From the NCBI RefSeq assembly GCF_040656415.1, contig NZ_JBFAMC010000001.1, positions 1,612,001 through 1,676,000 of the forward strand: a stretch of DNA of 64,000 nucleotides. The letters are read 5' to 3'. The notes below the pieces were generated by a model, which saw nothing but the letters and a program-made list of their open reading frames with translations, did no database searches and was not told the origin of the DNA. Positions within the stretch are counted from its first letter, which is position 1; every line of letters starts with the position of its first letter. The DNA is from Rhodococcus_F sp040656415 (GTDB lineage: Bacteria > Actinomycetota > Actinomycetes > Mycobacteriales > Mycobacteriaceae). This document shows, piece after piece, positions 1 through 7,983 of the stretch. Position numbers and translations under genes: made by a program.

Positions 1-558
1 CGGTTGTTGTCGGAGCTGTCGGCCCGCGGCGTCTCTATCGCCGCGACCTCGAACACGCTGCCGGGTCAACTCGGCGAGGGCCGGTTTGCGGCGCAGGACT
101 TCTTGCGCGAGATAAAGAAGCTGGGCTCGATCTTCGAGACGATTCGGGTCGACGGGCCCGACTATCGTCACCGCGATCTACCGCCGGCCCCTGACCCGCT
201 GACGTCGGCGGAACTCCTCGAGCGCGCCGAGAGCATCCCAGGCGCCACCTTCGACGATTTCGACGAACTGTGCAAGCACCTCGGCACGCTGCATCCGTCC
301 CGCTACAACAAGCTCGTCGAGGGCATTCCTGCCGTCTTCCTCGACGAGATCCACCCCGCGGAGGACCAGTCGGTGGCTTTGCGACTGGTAGTCCTGGCTG
401 ACCGGCTGTACGACGCGGGCATTCCGGTCGCCGTGTCGGGCGCCAAGCTCGACACGATCTTCACACCAGAGATGCTTGCCGGTGGATATCGGAAGAAATA
501 CCTGCGCGCCACCTCGCGACTTCTCGCTCTCTCACGCTTCGAAGTCGCCGCCGGCTGA
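1..558 (+). CDS. zapE: AFG1/ZapE-family ATPase, C-terminal part (5' truncated by window edge)
   Basis: The reading frame is open from the first base, so this is the 3' part of a gene that begins outside the window; the TTG at position 4 is not a likely start. The visible ~185 residues include 'IAATSNT' (sensor-1-like strand), a lid segment with 'RFEVAAG' at the end, and 'VSGAKLDTIFTPEMLAGGYRKKYLRATSRL', typical of the C-terminal lid of AFG1-like P-loop ATPases. In proteobacteria the family member ZapE associates with FtsZ; in actinobacteria the role is not established. Walker motifs lie outside the window. The downstream GNAT gene is convergent. Confidence 0.8.
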   Translation, partial: RLLSELSARGVSIAATSNTLPGQLGEGRFAAQDFLREIKKLGSIFETIRVDGPDYRHRDLPPAPDPLTSAELLERAESIPGATFDDFDELCKHLGTLHPSRYNKLVEGIPAVFLDEIHPAEDQSVALRLVVLADRLYDAGIPVAVSGAKLDTIFTPEMLAGGYRKKYLRATSRLLALSRFEVAAG

Positions 559-567
559 GTCTTCGCG

Positions 568-1098
568 TCACACTGCCCGCTGCATGACGAAGTCATGGTG
601 CAGTTGGGTTCCCACACCGAACGTTCTGGTTCCTACCTTCACGAATCCGTGTTTCTCGTAGAACTTCTGTGCGCGAATGTTCTGCTGGTTCACGCCAAGC
701 CACAGTCCAGCACACCCGGCGGCGGCGGCGCGTTCGACGATCGCGTCCATCATTGCGGACGCCACTCCGGTCCCGTGACTGCCGGGGAGCACATACAGCT
801 TGCTGATCTCTTGGGTCGGACGCAGTGACACCATCTTGCCCAACTCAGGGTCGGACGGCTCGCCTGCGATCAGCATGGCATAGCCGACGATCGATCCGTC
901 GTGTGTGACCTTCAGGACCGTGCGGTTCGGGTCGGTGAGGTACTCGGAGAACCGTTCGGCCGACAGAACGTCGTCGATGAACGTGGCGACGTCGTCCTGT
1001 GTCGCGTGGGGCGGACAGGCAAGCGGGAAGGTGGCCGCGGCGACATCGGCAATCGCTTCCGAATCCCAGATGCCGGCCGGGTTGATTTCGACAGTCAC
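568..1098 (-). CDS. GNAT family N-acetyltransferase
   Basis: About 176 residues with the acetyl-CoA binding motif A of GNAT enzymes around 'LYVLPGSHGTGVASAMMDAIVERA' and the C-terminal 'LGVNQQNIRAQKFYEKHGFVKVGTRTF' (N-x-x-A-x-x-F-Y-x-x-x-G-F). It transfers an acetyl group from acetyl-CoA to an amine; the substrate cannot be told from sequence. I placed the start at the GTG giving 'VTVEINPAGIWDSEA'. An upstream GTG at 1143 would add 15 residues of poor family resemblance. Neither start has a strong ribosome binding site. Confidence 0.82.
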   Translation of the reverse strand: MTVEINPAGIWDSEAIADVAAATFPLACPPHATQDDVATFIDDVLSAERFSEYLTDPNRTVLKVTHDGSIVGYAMLIAGEPSDPELGKMVSLRPTQEISKLYVLPGSHGTGVASAMMDAIVERAAAAGCAGLWLGVNQQNIRAQKFYEKHGFVKVGTRTFGVGTQLHHDFVMQRAV

Positions 1099-1143
1099 AA
1101 CTGATTTACCATGCCCTTCGGTTCCTTGAGTGCCGTTCCTCAC

Positions 1144-1480
1144 TGTCCACTAGAAGCGTCAGCGCCGCAACCATTCTCACTCTCGCTGCCGGTTCGTGGG
1201 TTGTTCGCCGGGTGATGACGGGCAGATCCGAAATCCGGACCGACTCGTCGGTGCCTTCCGGGCCTGCGGCCGAACCCGCGTTCGAGTCGGCCAGGAAGGG
1301 TGACGTGAGTCACTCCATCCACTACACTTCGGGATTGCAATTATTAGCAACACTCATTAGCAACCCTAGGAGAGGAGACGATCCGAGAAGAAGGAAATCG
1401 TAACGCAGTGTTCGGTCAGCGTCCGGTCAGAGCTGATCGATGGGGGGCACACGGTCACTCCAAAAAGTGAACGCACGGGC
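1144..1480. other. Non-coding stretch with no recognised gene
   Basis: Between the GNAT gene and the promoter of the leader-peptide transcript I see no convincing reading frame or RNA gene. Short open frames here have no family resemblance. A purine-rich tract near 1370-1395 could hold a ribosome binding site but no good start follows it. Confidence 0.4.
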
Positions 1481-1510
1481 TTGTCTTGTCGGCCGGGTGT
1501 CACCTACAGT
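1481..1510 (+). promoter_or_regulatory. Candidate promoter for a leaderless transcript
   Basis: TTGTCT (1481-1486) and TACAGT (1505-1510) are separated by 18 bases. Transcription would start about seven bases later, at or next to the ATG of the leader peptide at 1518, so the mRNA is predicted to be leaderless, a common arrangement in actinobacteria. Confidence 0.5.
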
Positions 1511-1517
1511 GTCACGC

Positions 1518-1559
1518 ATGCAGCTCATCCTCGTAGTACTCCGCCGTAGCGGGGTCTGA
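1518..1559 (+). CDS. Branched-chain amino acid leader peptide
   Basis: A 13-residue frame, MQLILVVLRRSGV, ends in TGA at 1557-1559. Six of its first eight residues are Leu, Ile or Val, which is the signature of an attenuation leader for leucine/isoleucine/valine genes. It is followed by a GC-rich hairpin (1567-1572 CGACCC pairs with 1581-1586 GGGTCG) and 75 bases later by a gene encoding a LeuA regulatory-domain-like protein. The inferred role is ribosome stalling at the Leu/Ile/Val codons when charged tRNA is scarce, changing folding of the downstream RNA. It has no Shine-Dalgarno and is probably read from a leaderless mRNA. Confidence 0.7.
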   Translation: MQLILVVLRRSGV

Positions 1560-1566
1560 TTCGGAC

Positions 1567-1586
1567 CGACCCCTCGCTGCGGGTCG
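1567..1586 (+). promoter_or_regulatory. Leader hairpin, candidate attenuator element
   Basis: Six-base arms CGACCC and GGGTCG enclose an eight-base loop just after the leader peptide stop. No U-run follows, so if it terminates transcription it is not a classical rho-independent terminator. An alternative pairing between GGACC (1563-1567) and GGTCC (1602-1606) could compete with it. Confidence 0.4.
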
Positions 1587-1633
1587 TTGTGAGCTACGAG
1601 TTGGTCCTCTCTTCGTTCAGGAAGACCGTGAGC

Positions 1634-2134
1634 ATGAGCACTTCTAATACCAATTCCGCTATATCTTTCCCGTCGGCCTGTCTGTCGAGTCGAGAAGCCG
1701 ACCCCTTTGCTGCACGCCACCACAAGTCGTTGCCTGAGGCGCTGCGGAACGAATCGGCCGGAATGAACTGGTCGTCGTTCGAGCACACGTATGCGCCGGC
1801 GAACGGATCGTTCCGACTGGGCCGTTGGTCGGAGACGAAGTGTGGTTCGGGGATCTCGGACTTCGAGGCAACTCTCGGGATCGGCGAATCGATCCGCAAC
1901 CTCGGAGCACGCGCGTGCGGCCCTGTCGCCGCCATGACCTCGATGTTGCACGATGTCGGATGCTCGATCGAGATCTTGTCGTTCCACCAACACGAGATCG
2001 GGCACCGCGTTGCGACTTTTCTTCTCTGCGAGTGCGGCGGAACCAGACTGTGGGCGATGGGAATCGACGAGTCCTGTACGGGATCGACTCTCCGCGCGAT
2101 GATTTCCGGCGCCAACCGGTTTCAGTCGGACTGA
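1634..2134 (+). CDS. Stand-alone LeuA allosteric (LeuA_dimer-like) domain protein
   Basis: The 166-residue product matches only the C-terminal regulatory part of 2-isopropylmalate/homocitrate synthases: an N-terminal linker of ~55 residues, then a LeuA_dimer-like fold with 'ATLGIGESIRNLGARACGPVAAMTSMLH', 'SIEILSFHQHEIG' and 'LWAMGIDESCTGSTLRAMISGANR'. No TIM-barrel catalytic domain is present. The ATG at 1634 follows an AGGAAG ribosome site at the right distance; the open frame extends upstream to 1589 without support. The Leu/Ile/Val leader peptide upstream fits a gene tied to branched-chain supply. Whether it binds leucine or modulates a full-length LeuA elsewhere is inference. Confidence 0.72.
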   Translation: MSTSNTNSAISFPSACLSSREADPFAARHHKSLPEALRNESAGMNWSSFEHTYAPANGSFRLGRWSETKCGSGISDFEATLGIGESIRNLGARACGPVAAMTSMLHDVGCSIEILSFHQHEIGHRVATFLLCECGGTRLWAMGIDESCTGSTLRAMISGANRFQSD

Positions 2135-2150
2135 CGAAAAACGGAAAAAA

Positions 2151-2188
2151 ACAGTTCAGCTCCTCGCGATGACCTGGAGCTGAACTGT
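2151..2188. terminator. Strong hairpin terminator
   Basis: Perfect 13-base arms, ACAGTTCAGCTCC (2151-2163) and GGAGCTGAACTGT (2176-2188), flanked by an A-rich tract on the left and T-containing sequence on the right. It lies between the convergent LeuA_dimer gene and the tRNA cluster and could serve both strands. Confidence 0.8.
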
Positions 2189-2203
2189 TCTGTCGGTCTG
2201 AAA

Positions 2204-2278
2204 TGGTGCGCAATACTGGGATTGAACCAGTGACCTCTTCCGTGTCAGGGAAGCGCTCTCCCGCTGAGCTAATCGCGC
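2204..2278 (-). tRNA. tRNA-Val(GAC)
   Basis: Complete cloverleaf on the minus strand, 75 bases including an encoded CCA. Acceptor stem GCGCGAT/ATTGCGC, T arm with GGTTCAATCC, anticodon loop CTGACAC giving anticodon GAC. It is nearly identical to the copy at 2423-2497. Confidence 0.95.
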
Positions 2279-2294
2279 AAGATCATGAATGGAG

Positions 2295-2367
2295 AGCGGA
2301 CGACGGGATTCGAACCCGCGACCCCAACCTTGGCAAGGTTGTGCGCTACCAGCTGCGCCACGTCCGC
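2295..2367 (-). tRNA. tRNA-Gly(GCC)
   Basis: 73-base cloverleaf on the minus strand with acceptor stem GCGGACG/CGTCCGC, T loop GGTTCGAATCC and anticodon loop CTTGCCA, anticodon GCC. CCA is not encoded. The copy at 2594-2666 has the same sequence. Confidence 0.95.
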
Positions 2368-2422
2368 AGTCACGAAGCCCCTGTCACAGAGTCTCCGCTG
2401 TCGAGCTGTCCTACATCCATCT

Positions 2423-2497
2423 TGGTGCGCGATACTGGGATTGAACCAGTGACCTCTTCCGTGTCAGGGAAGCGCTCTCCCGCTGAGCTAATCGCGC
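2423..2497 (-). tRNA. tRNA-Val(GAC), second copy
   Basis: Same structure and anticodon as the tRNA at 2204-2278, with encoded CCA; the acceptor stem differs by one base (a G-U pair in the first copy is G-C here). Confidence 0.95.
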
Positions 2498-2498
2498 G

Positions 2499-2569
2499 AG
2501 GTGGAGACGGGAATCGAACCCGTGTGCACGGCTTTGCAGGCCGTTGCCTCACCACTCGGCCACTCCACC
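2499..2569 (-). tRNA. tRNA-Cys(GCA)
   Basis: 71-base cloverleaf on the minus strand, acceptor stem GGTGGAG/CTCCACC, T loop GGTTCGATTCC, anticodon loop CTGCAAA with anticodon GCA. It sits one base from the second tRNA-Val, so they are probably processed from one transcript. Confidence 0.95.
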
Positions 2570-2593
2570 GTGAAGGTTGAGTCCAACCTCTCG

Positions 2594-2666
2594 AGCGGAC
2601 GACGGGATTCGAACCCGCGACCCCAACCTTGGCAAGGTTGTGCGCTACCAGCTGCGCCACGTCCGC
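2594..2666 (-). tRNA. tRNA-Gly(GCC), second copy
   Basis: Same sequence as the tRNA-Gly at 2295-2367. It is the first gene of the minus-strand array Gly-Cys-Val-Gly-Val. Confidence 0.95.
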
Positions 2667-2907
2667 ATGCACCATGTCGATCAGCGAGGATGTTCTCCGT
2701 GGTGCGGTTGAGAACATTAGCCGACCATCCGTGAATCTCACAAATCTGCAGGTCAATGGATTGTGCACCGAGCTTGCGTGGACGCTGCCCGGTTGTAGCC
2801 CCTCCAGGCGGGTGCCGCTGTGAATCTCGGCGCCAGGATTTTCGTTCGGCCGCTCGGCCGTGTTAGTGTTCCAACTCGTTCGAGCGTGCGCTTTTGGAGC
2901 GTCTCGA

Positions 2908-2979
2908 GGTCCCGTGGCTCAGTGGAAGAGCGTCCCGTTCACACCGGGGAGGTCGCTGGTTCGATCCCAGCCGGGACCA
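2908..2979 (+). tRNA. tRNA-Val(CAC)
   Basis: 72-base cloverleaf on the plus strand: acceptor GGTCCCG/CGGGACC, D arm GCTC/GAGC, anticodon loop TTCACAC (anticodon CAC), T arm GCTGG-TTCGATC-CCAGC, discriminator A. CCA is not encoded. It diverges from the five-tRNA array on the other strand. Confidence 0.93.
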
Positions 2980-2993
2980 CCGAGTGGAAAAAC

Positions 2994-3028
2994 GAGGGCG
3001 TTTCCGGCATCGGGATCGTCCTCTTTTT
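2994..3028 (+). terminator. Possible terminator after tRNA-Val(CAC)
   Basis: A GAGG/CCTC stem with A-tract on the left and a run of six T on the right (3023-3028) follows the tRNA by 15 bases. The stem is short and the loop long, so this is only a candidate. Confidence 0.35.
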
Positions 3029-3140
3029 ACTTTCGTGTGCAATCAGCCGAAAGGCGACATGGATTTAGTCCGGTCTGGAGACCGGCACGCCGACGGCGCA
3101 ATGATGTACCGTCGCAAGTCGCGCTCGGTAAGGTGAATAG

Positions 3141-3608
3141 GTGACAGGTGGTGAAACAGGGCGGGGACCCGCGCTCGGGAACGCGGATGACTCGGACCTT
3201 TCCCCGTTCAATGAGGTGAAGGGCCGCTGGCACCGGTGGCGGGCGCACATCGCCGCCACACCGAGCCTCAACTTGGCGTATCGCATCGCGGTGGGCGTCA
3301 TCGGTGTCCTCGTACTCGCCGCCGGCATCGTGGCGATTCCCTATCCGGGGCCCGGTTGGCTGATCGTGTTCACGGGCCTCGGAATCCTGGCGTCCGAATT
3401 CGCGTGGGCCCATCGTCTGCTGCATTTCGCGCGCGAGCGCTACGACACATTCATGGAATGGTTCTCACGAAAGTCGTTCGTAATCAAGGGAGTAGGCGTG
3501 CTGCTGACGAGTGCTGTCGTCGTCGCTACGCTGTGGCTGCTCGGAACCTTCGGTCTGGTCGGAACCTGGATAGGTCTCGACTATTCATGGTTGGAGAGCC
3601 CGCTCTGA
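3141..3608 (+). CDS. TIGR02611-type membrane protein (PGPGW motif)
   Basis: A 155-residue protein with three hydrophobic segments: 'IAVGVIGVLVLAAGIVAIPYPGPGWLIVFTGLGILASEFAWA' carries the PGPGW motif that defines this actinobacterial family and spans two helices, and 'GVGVLLTSAVVVATLWLLGTFGLV' is the third. The function is unknown. The GTG start follows AAGGTG. It ends about 95 bases before thrS and could be transcribed with it. Confidence 0.82.
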   Translation: MTGGETGRGPALGNADDSDLSPFNEVKGRWHRWRAHIAATPSLNLAYRIAVGVIGVLVLAAGIVAIPYPGPGWLIVFTGLGILASEFAWAHRLLHFARERYDTFMEWFSRKSFVIKGVGVLLTSAVVVATLWLLGTFGLVGTWIGLDYSWLESPL

Positions 3609-3702
3609 CAGGACGCGTCGTTGGACGTCGATGCTGGGCCGATAACATGGGCTGGCGCATTCACAGTGTCTGCGCCGCGTACCCACCTAGGAGAGAATCG
3701 CC

Positions 3703-5760
3703 GTGACCACCCCCGTACCCGTTGCCCCAGCCAGCCTCGTCCGGGTGCCGGCGGGGACTACGGTTGGAACGGCGGTTCGTGAGGCCGGCTACCCGGGTAA
3801 GGGACCTGACGCGATCGTCGTGGTCCGCGACGGTGACGGCCAACTGAAGGATCTGTCCTGGGTACCTGATGCCGACATCGAGGTCGAACCGGTGGCGGCG
3901 GATACCGAAGACGGACGGAGCGTCATCCGGCACTCTGCGGCGCACGTGCTCGCGCAGGCCGTACAACAGGAGTTTCCCGAGGCCAAGCTCGGTATCGGTC
4001 CGCCGATCAAGGACGGCTTCTACTACGACTTCGCTGTCGATCGCCCGTTTACTCCTGAGGATCTCGAGAATCTCGAGAAGCGGATGAAGAAAATCATCAA
4101 GGGATCGCAGCGTTTCTCACGGCGTGTTGTTGCTTCTCTCGAGGAAGCCCGCGCCGAGTTGGCGTCGGAGCCCTTCAAGCTCGAATTGATCGACGACAAG
4201 TCTGGAATAGACGATCCGGAGATCATGGAGGTGGGCGGCAACGAGCTCACCATCTACGACAATCTGGATCCGCGGACCGGCGAGAAGGTCTGGGGCGACC
4301 TGTGCCGTGGCCCGCACATCCCCACCACCAAGCACATCCCGGCGTTCAAGCTCACTCGCAGCTCCGCCGCGTACTGGCGCGGCAACCAGGACAACGCCGA
4401 TCTGCAACGCATCTACGGGACCGCCTGGGAGTCGGTGGAGGCGCAGGATCAGCACCTCGAACTTCTCGCGGAGGCCGAGCGCCGCGACCACCGCAAGTTG
4501 GGGTCGGAGCTGGACCTGTTCAGCTTCCCGGACGAACTCGGCTCCGGTCTGCCGGTGTTCCACCCCAAGGGCGGCATCATCCGCACGGAGATGGAGGACT
4601 ACTCGCGCAAGCGTCATGTGGAGGAGGGGTACGAGTTCGTCAACACCCCGCACATCACGAAGGGCCACTTGTACGAGGTCTCGGGTCACCTCGACTGGTA
4701 CCGCGACGGCATGTTCCCGGCGATGCACATCGACGAGGAACGCAACGAGGACGGCACCGTGCGCAAGCCGGGCCAGGACTACTACCTCAAGCCGATGAAC
4801 TGCCCGATGCACAACTTGATCTTCCGGTCCCGCGGGAGGTCGTATCGAGAACTGCCCATGCGGCTGTTCGAATTCGGCTCGGTGTATCGGTACGAGAAGT
4901 CGGGCGTCGTCCACGGGCTGACCCGGGTGCGCGGCATCACCCAGGACGACGCGCACATCTACTGCACTCGTGAACAGATGCGCGGCGAAATCGCCACCAC
5001 ACTTCAGTTCGTTCTCGGTCTCTTGAAGGACTACGGCCTCGACGACTTCTACCTCGAGTTGTCGACCAAGAACCCGGACAAGTTCGTTGGGGACGATGCA
5101 GCCTGGGAGGAAGCGACGGCAACACTGGCCGAGGTTGCGGAAGCATCAGGGCTCAATCTCTTGCCCGATCCGGGGGGCGCAGCGTTCTACGGTCCCAAGA
5201 TCTCTGTGCAGGTCAAGGACGCCCTGGGGCGTACGTGGCAGATGTCGACCATTCAACTCGACTTCAACTTGCCTGAGCGTTTCGGCCTCGAGTACACGGC
5301 GAGCGATGGCACCAAGCAGCGTCCGGTGATGATCCACCGAGTACTCTTCGGCTCGATCGAACGGTTCTTCGGTGTGTTGACCGAGCACTATGCGGGTGCG
5401 TTTCCGGCCTGGCTCGCACCCGTTCAGGTTGTGGGCATCCCGGTGGCGGAGACCTTTGCCGATCATCTCTTCGGCGTGGTGGAGCAGTTGAAGACGGCCG
5501 GAATCCGCGCAGAGGTCGACGCGAGTGACGACCGGATGCAGAAGAAGATCTTCAACAACACCGCACAAAAGGTGCCGTTCATGCTCCTGGCGGGCGCCCG
5601 CGATGTGGAGGCCGGCGCAGTAAGCTTCCGTTTCCGTGACGGCACTCAGGTCAATTCGGTGCCTGTCGATGATGCCGTTCGCATGATCACTGATTGGGTC
5701 GCTCGTCGCGAGAATGCTTCGCCGACAGCGGAGTTGCTGCGAGCCGGTGGGGAAGCGTGA
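3703..5760 (+). CDS. thrS: Threonyl-tRNA synthetase
   Basis: Class II synthetase charging tRNA-Thr in the cytoplasm. The 685 residues match the family length. Order: TGS domain (about 1-65), editing domain with H77-x3-H81 in 'RHSAAHVLA', then the catalytic core with 'NCPMHN' (zinc cysteine), motif 2 'RLFEFGSVYRYEKSGVVHGLTRVRGITQDDAH' and motif 3 'GSIERFFGVLTEH', and the anticodon-binding domain at the end. The GTG start lies eight bases after AGGAGAG. It begins the conserved run thrS-HIT-pgsA-acyltransferase-pimA, as in mycobacteria. Confidence 0.97.
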   Translation: MTTPVPVAPASLVRVPAGTTVGTAVREAGYPGKGPDAIVVVRDGDGQLKDLSWVPDADIEVEPVAADTEDGRSVIRHSAAHVLAQAVQQEFPEAKLGIGPPIKDGFYYDFAVDRPFTPEDLENLEKRMKKIIKGSQRFSRRVVASLEEARAELASEPFKLELIDDKSGIDDPEIMEVGGNELTIYDNLDPRTGEKVWGDLCRGPHIPTTKHIPAFKLTRSSAAYWRGNQDNADLQRIYGTAWESVEAQDQHLELLAEAERRDHRKLGSELDLFSFPDELGSGLPVFHPKGGIIRTEMEDYSRKRHVEEGYEFVNTPHITKGHLYEVSGHLDWYRDGMFPAMHIDEERNEDGTVRKPGQDYYLKPMNCPMHNLIFRSRGRSYRELPMRLFEFGSVYRYEKSGVVHGLTRVRGITQDDAHIYCTREQMRGEIATTLQFVLGLLKDYGLDDFYLELSTKNPDKFVGDDAAWEEATATLAEVAEASGLNLLPDPGGAAFYGPKISVQVKDALGRTWQMSTIQLDFNLPERFGLEYTASDGTKQRPVMIHRVLFGSIERFFGVLTEHYAGAFPAWLAPVQVVGIPVAETFADHLFGVVEQLKTAGIRAEVDASDDRMQKKIFNNTAQKVPFMLLAGARDVEAGAVSFRFRDGTQVNSVPVDDAVRMITDWVARRENASPTAELLRAGGEA

Positions 5761-5765
5761 CGCGC

Positions 5766-6347
5766 ATGGCCGAAGGTGAAGAAGTGAGTGCCGACGAAAT
5801 GTCGGGTGGCGTAGGGCCGCTCGTGGACCGAGGCCCGGGGGAGCCCGATCACCTTCAGCGGATCTGGTCGCCCCATCGCATGTCGTACATCGCCGAGGCC
5901 CCGAAGTCCCAAGAAGCCCTCAACGAGCCGTTCATCGCAATCCCGAAGATGGACGACGAAGAAGGGTTGATAGTGGCGCGCGGAGAGCACGTCTACGCGG
6001 TGCTCAATCTGTACCCGTACAACCCGGGTCACCTGATGATCGTGCCCTACCGCAAGGTCGCCGCGTTGGAGGACCTCACCCCTGAAGAGAGTGCCGAGCT
6101 GATGTCGTTCACTCAGCAGGCTCTGCGAGTGATGAAGCGGGTCTCACGGCCCGACGGATTCAACGTCGGCCTGAATCTGGGTCAGGCAGCCGGCGGCTCA
6201 CTCGCCGAACACCTGCACCAGCACATCGTTCCTCGATGGCGCGGTGACGCCAACTTCATCACGGTACTTGCCGGGGTCAAGGTCATGCCGCAGCTGTTGC
6301 GGGAGACCAGAGAACTACTGGCACGGGCCTGGATGAGTGACCGATAA
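5766..6347 (+). CDS. HIT-domain nucleotide hydrolase/phosphorylase (Ap4A type)
   Basis: 193 residues. The histidine triad 'HLHQHIVPRW' is intact and 'NLYPYNPGHLMIVPYRKV' is the upstream conserved block. It matches M. tuberculosis Rv2613c, described as a diadenosine tetraphosphate phosphorylase. The ATG at 5766 has GGGGAAG ten bases upstream; a GTG at 5757 overlapping the thrS stop is too close to that site. The gene is coupled to thrS, which is notable because aminoacyl-tRNA synthetases produce Ap4A as a side product. Confidence 0.9.
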   Translation: MAEGEEVSADEMSGGVGPLVDRGPGEPDHLQRIWSPHRMSYIAEAPKSQEALNEPFIAIPKMDDEEGLIVARGEHVYAVLNLYPYNPGHLMIVPYRKVAALEDLTPEESAELMSFTQQALRVMKRVSRPDGFNVGLNLGQAAGGSLAEHLHQHIVPRWRGDANFITVLAGVKVMPQLLRETRELLARAWMSDR

Positions 6348-6418
6348 ATGAATGGCGTGCGAGTTCACAGGCTTGCGCGTACGGGGTTTTGCCATGAGGT
6401 GGAGAATGGGGTGGAGCG

Positions 6419-7084
6419 GTGCTGAGCTTCTTCGGACGGGCATCCGTTTCCAAGGTGACGGCGCCATTGGGGAAAGCCCTTGTCAAGACCGGGCTCACCC
6501 CTGACGCGGTCACCGTAATCGGAACCGTCGCGACGGTGGCCGCGGCGGTAACGCTGTTTCCCAGCGGACATTTGTTCTGGGGAACGATGGTCATCTGGTT
6601 GTTCGTGATGTTCGACATGCTCGACGGAGCGATGGCCCGTGCCCGCGGCGGCGGGACTCGCTATGGTGCGGTGCTCGACGCCACCTGCGACAGGGTGGCT
6701 GACGGTGCAATATTCGCCGGTCTTGCCTGGTGGGCGGTGTATCACGAAAACAGCAAACCGCTGCTGGTCGCGACGCTCATCTGCCTCGTCACCTCGCAGG
6801 TGATCTCGTACGCGAAGGCGCGTGCCGAGGCGAGCGGCCTGTCCGCAGACGGTGGGCTCATCGAAAGACCCGACCGCCTGATCTTGGTGCTGGTCGGTGC
6901 GGGTGTGACCGGACTCGGAGTCCCATGGGCGATTCACGTCGCGATGTGGGTGCTCTCCGTAGGAAGCGTAATCACAGTGTTCCAACGTGTTCTCGCCGTT
7001 CGCCGGTCGGACGGGGCACGGGACGTTCTGCCCTTGCCGGCCACGGACACGACACCCGAAGACGGACGGTCGGCCTCGCAGTGA
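6419..7084 (+). CDS. pgsA: Phosphatidylinositol phosphate synthase (CDP-alcohol phosphatidyltransferase)
   Basis: 221-residue membrane enzyme that joins CDP-diacylglycerol and inositol phosphate, the first step to phosphatidylinositol and its mannosides. The CDP-alcohol motif is complete: D66-x2-D69-G-x2-A-R...G...D87-x3-D91. Five to six hydrophobic helices follow. The GTG start at 6419 is preceded by GGTGGAG. Its stop overlaps the start of the acyltransferase gene, and the next gene is pimA, so the operon holds consecutive PIM pathway steps. Confidence 0.93.
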   Translation: MLSFFGRASVSKVTAPLGKALVKTGLTPDAVTVIGTVATVAAAVTLFPSGHLFWGTMVIWLFVMFDMLDGAMARARGGGTRYGAVLDATCDRVADGAIFAGLAWWAVYHENSKPLLVATLICLVTSQVISYAKARAEASGLSADGGLIERPDRLILVLVGAGVTGLGVPWAIHVAMWVLSVGSVITVFQRVLAVRRSDGARDVLPLPATDTTPEDGRSASQ

Positions 7085-7983
7085 ACGTCTCGGAGCGTCT
7101 GACCGACTTGGGCTACGCGACGGGCTGGCGACTGGTACGTGCTCTTCCGGAGCGAGCGGCCGTAACCGTGTTCGACAGGGCAGCGGACTTGGTCGTTCGC
7201 AGGGGTGGACCCGAGCAGCTGCGCCGAAATCTCGGCCGTGTCTTGGGCGTGCCTGCGCAGGAGGTACCGGATGCGCTCGTCCAAGCGTCGGTTCGGTCCT
7301 ACGCGCGTTACTGGCGGGAGGCGTTCCGGCTTCCGTCGATGGACCTCGTGAAGACCGGAGCCGCGCTGGACTCGCTCGTCGAGGGACAAGAACACCTCGA
7401 TGCCGCGATGGAAAACGGCAAGGGGGTGGTGATGGCGCTCCCGCACAGCGGCAACTGGGATATGGCCGGGGTGTGGTGTGTACAGCACTGGGGCGGACTG
7501 TCCACTGTCGCCGAGAGGTTGAAGCCCGAATCGCTGTACCAACGATTCGTGGCCTACCGGGAGGGACTCGGATTCGAGATATTCCCGCTCAGCGGGGGAG
7601 AGTCGCCTCCATTCGAAGAACTGTCGGCGCGCTTGCGAGACAACAAGATCGTCTGCCTCCTCGGTGAACGCGATCTCGCGAAGAAGGGCGTGCCTGTCAC
7701 CTTCTTCGGTGAGCCGACGAGGATGCCCGCCGGTCCTGCCAGGCTTGCGATCGATACCGGGGCGCCGTTGGTGTCCGTGCATTGCTGGTTCACCGACGGT
7801 GGGTGGGGATTTCGGATCGATCCGCCGATCGACACGTCGAAAGGCGTGGCCGCTGCCACACAGGCGCTGGCGGAGAGATTCGAGACCAACATCGCGGCCC
7901 ACCCAGAGGACTGGCACATGTTTCAGCCACTGTGGCTCGGCGATTTGTCGCAGGACAGGCGCTCACGCATGGAGAAGCAGTGA
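7081..7983 (+). CDS. Phosphatidylinositol mannoside acyltransferase (PatA-like)
   Basis: 300 residues of the LpxL/HtrB-like lysophospholipid acyltransferase family. The catalytic H122-x4-D127 is visible in 'LPHSGNWDMAG', and 'GERDLAKKGVPVTFFGEP' is the second conserved block. In mycobacteria the orthologue (Rv2611c) acylates the mannose of PIM. The GTG start overlaps the pgsA stop (GTGA), implying translational coupling. The gene order pgsA-acyltransferase-pimA supports the role. Confidence 0.9.
   Translation: MNVSERLTDLGYATGWRLVRALPERAAVTVFDRAADLVVRRGGPEQLRRNLGRVLGVPAQEVPDALVQASVRSYARYWREAFRLPSMDLVKTGAALDSLVEGQEHLDAAMENGKGVVMALPHSGNWDMAGVWCVQHWGGLSTVAERLKPESLYQRFVAYREGLGFEIFPLSGGESPPFEELSARLRDNKIVCLLGERDLAKKGVPVTFFGEPTRMPAGPARLAIDTGAPLVSVHCWFTDGGWGFRIDPPIDTSKGVAAATQALAERFETNIAAHPEDWHMFQPLWLGDLSQDRRSRMEKQ

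Noticed and set aside
2203..2768. Open frames across the tRNA cluster on both strands with repeated peptide segments
   Set aside because: They are translations of tRNA genes; the repeats are the duplicated tRNAs.
4117..4956. Long minus-strand frame inside thrS
   Set aside because: Shadow of the high-GC plus-strand gene, with no family resemblance; thrS is certain.
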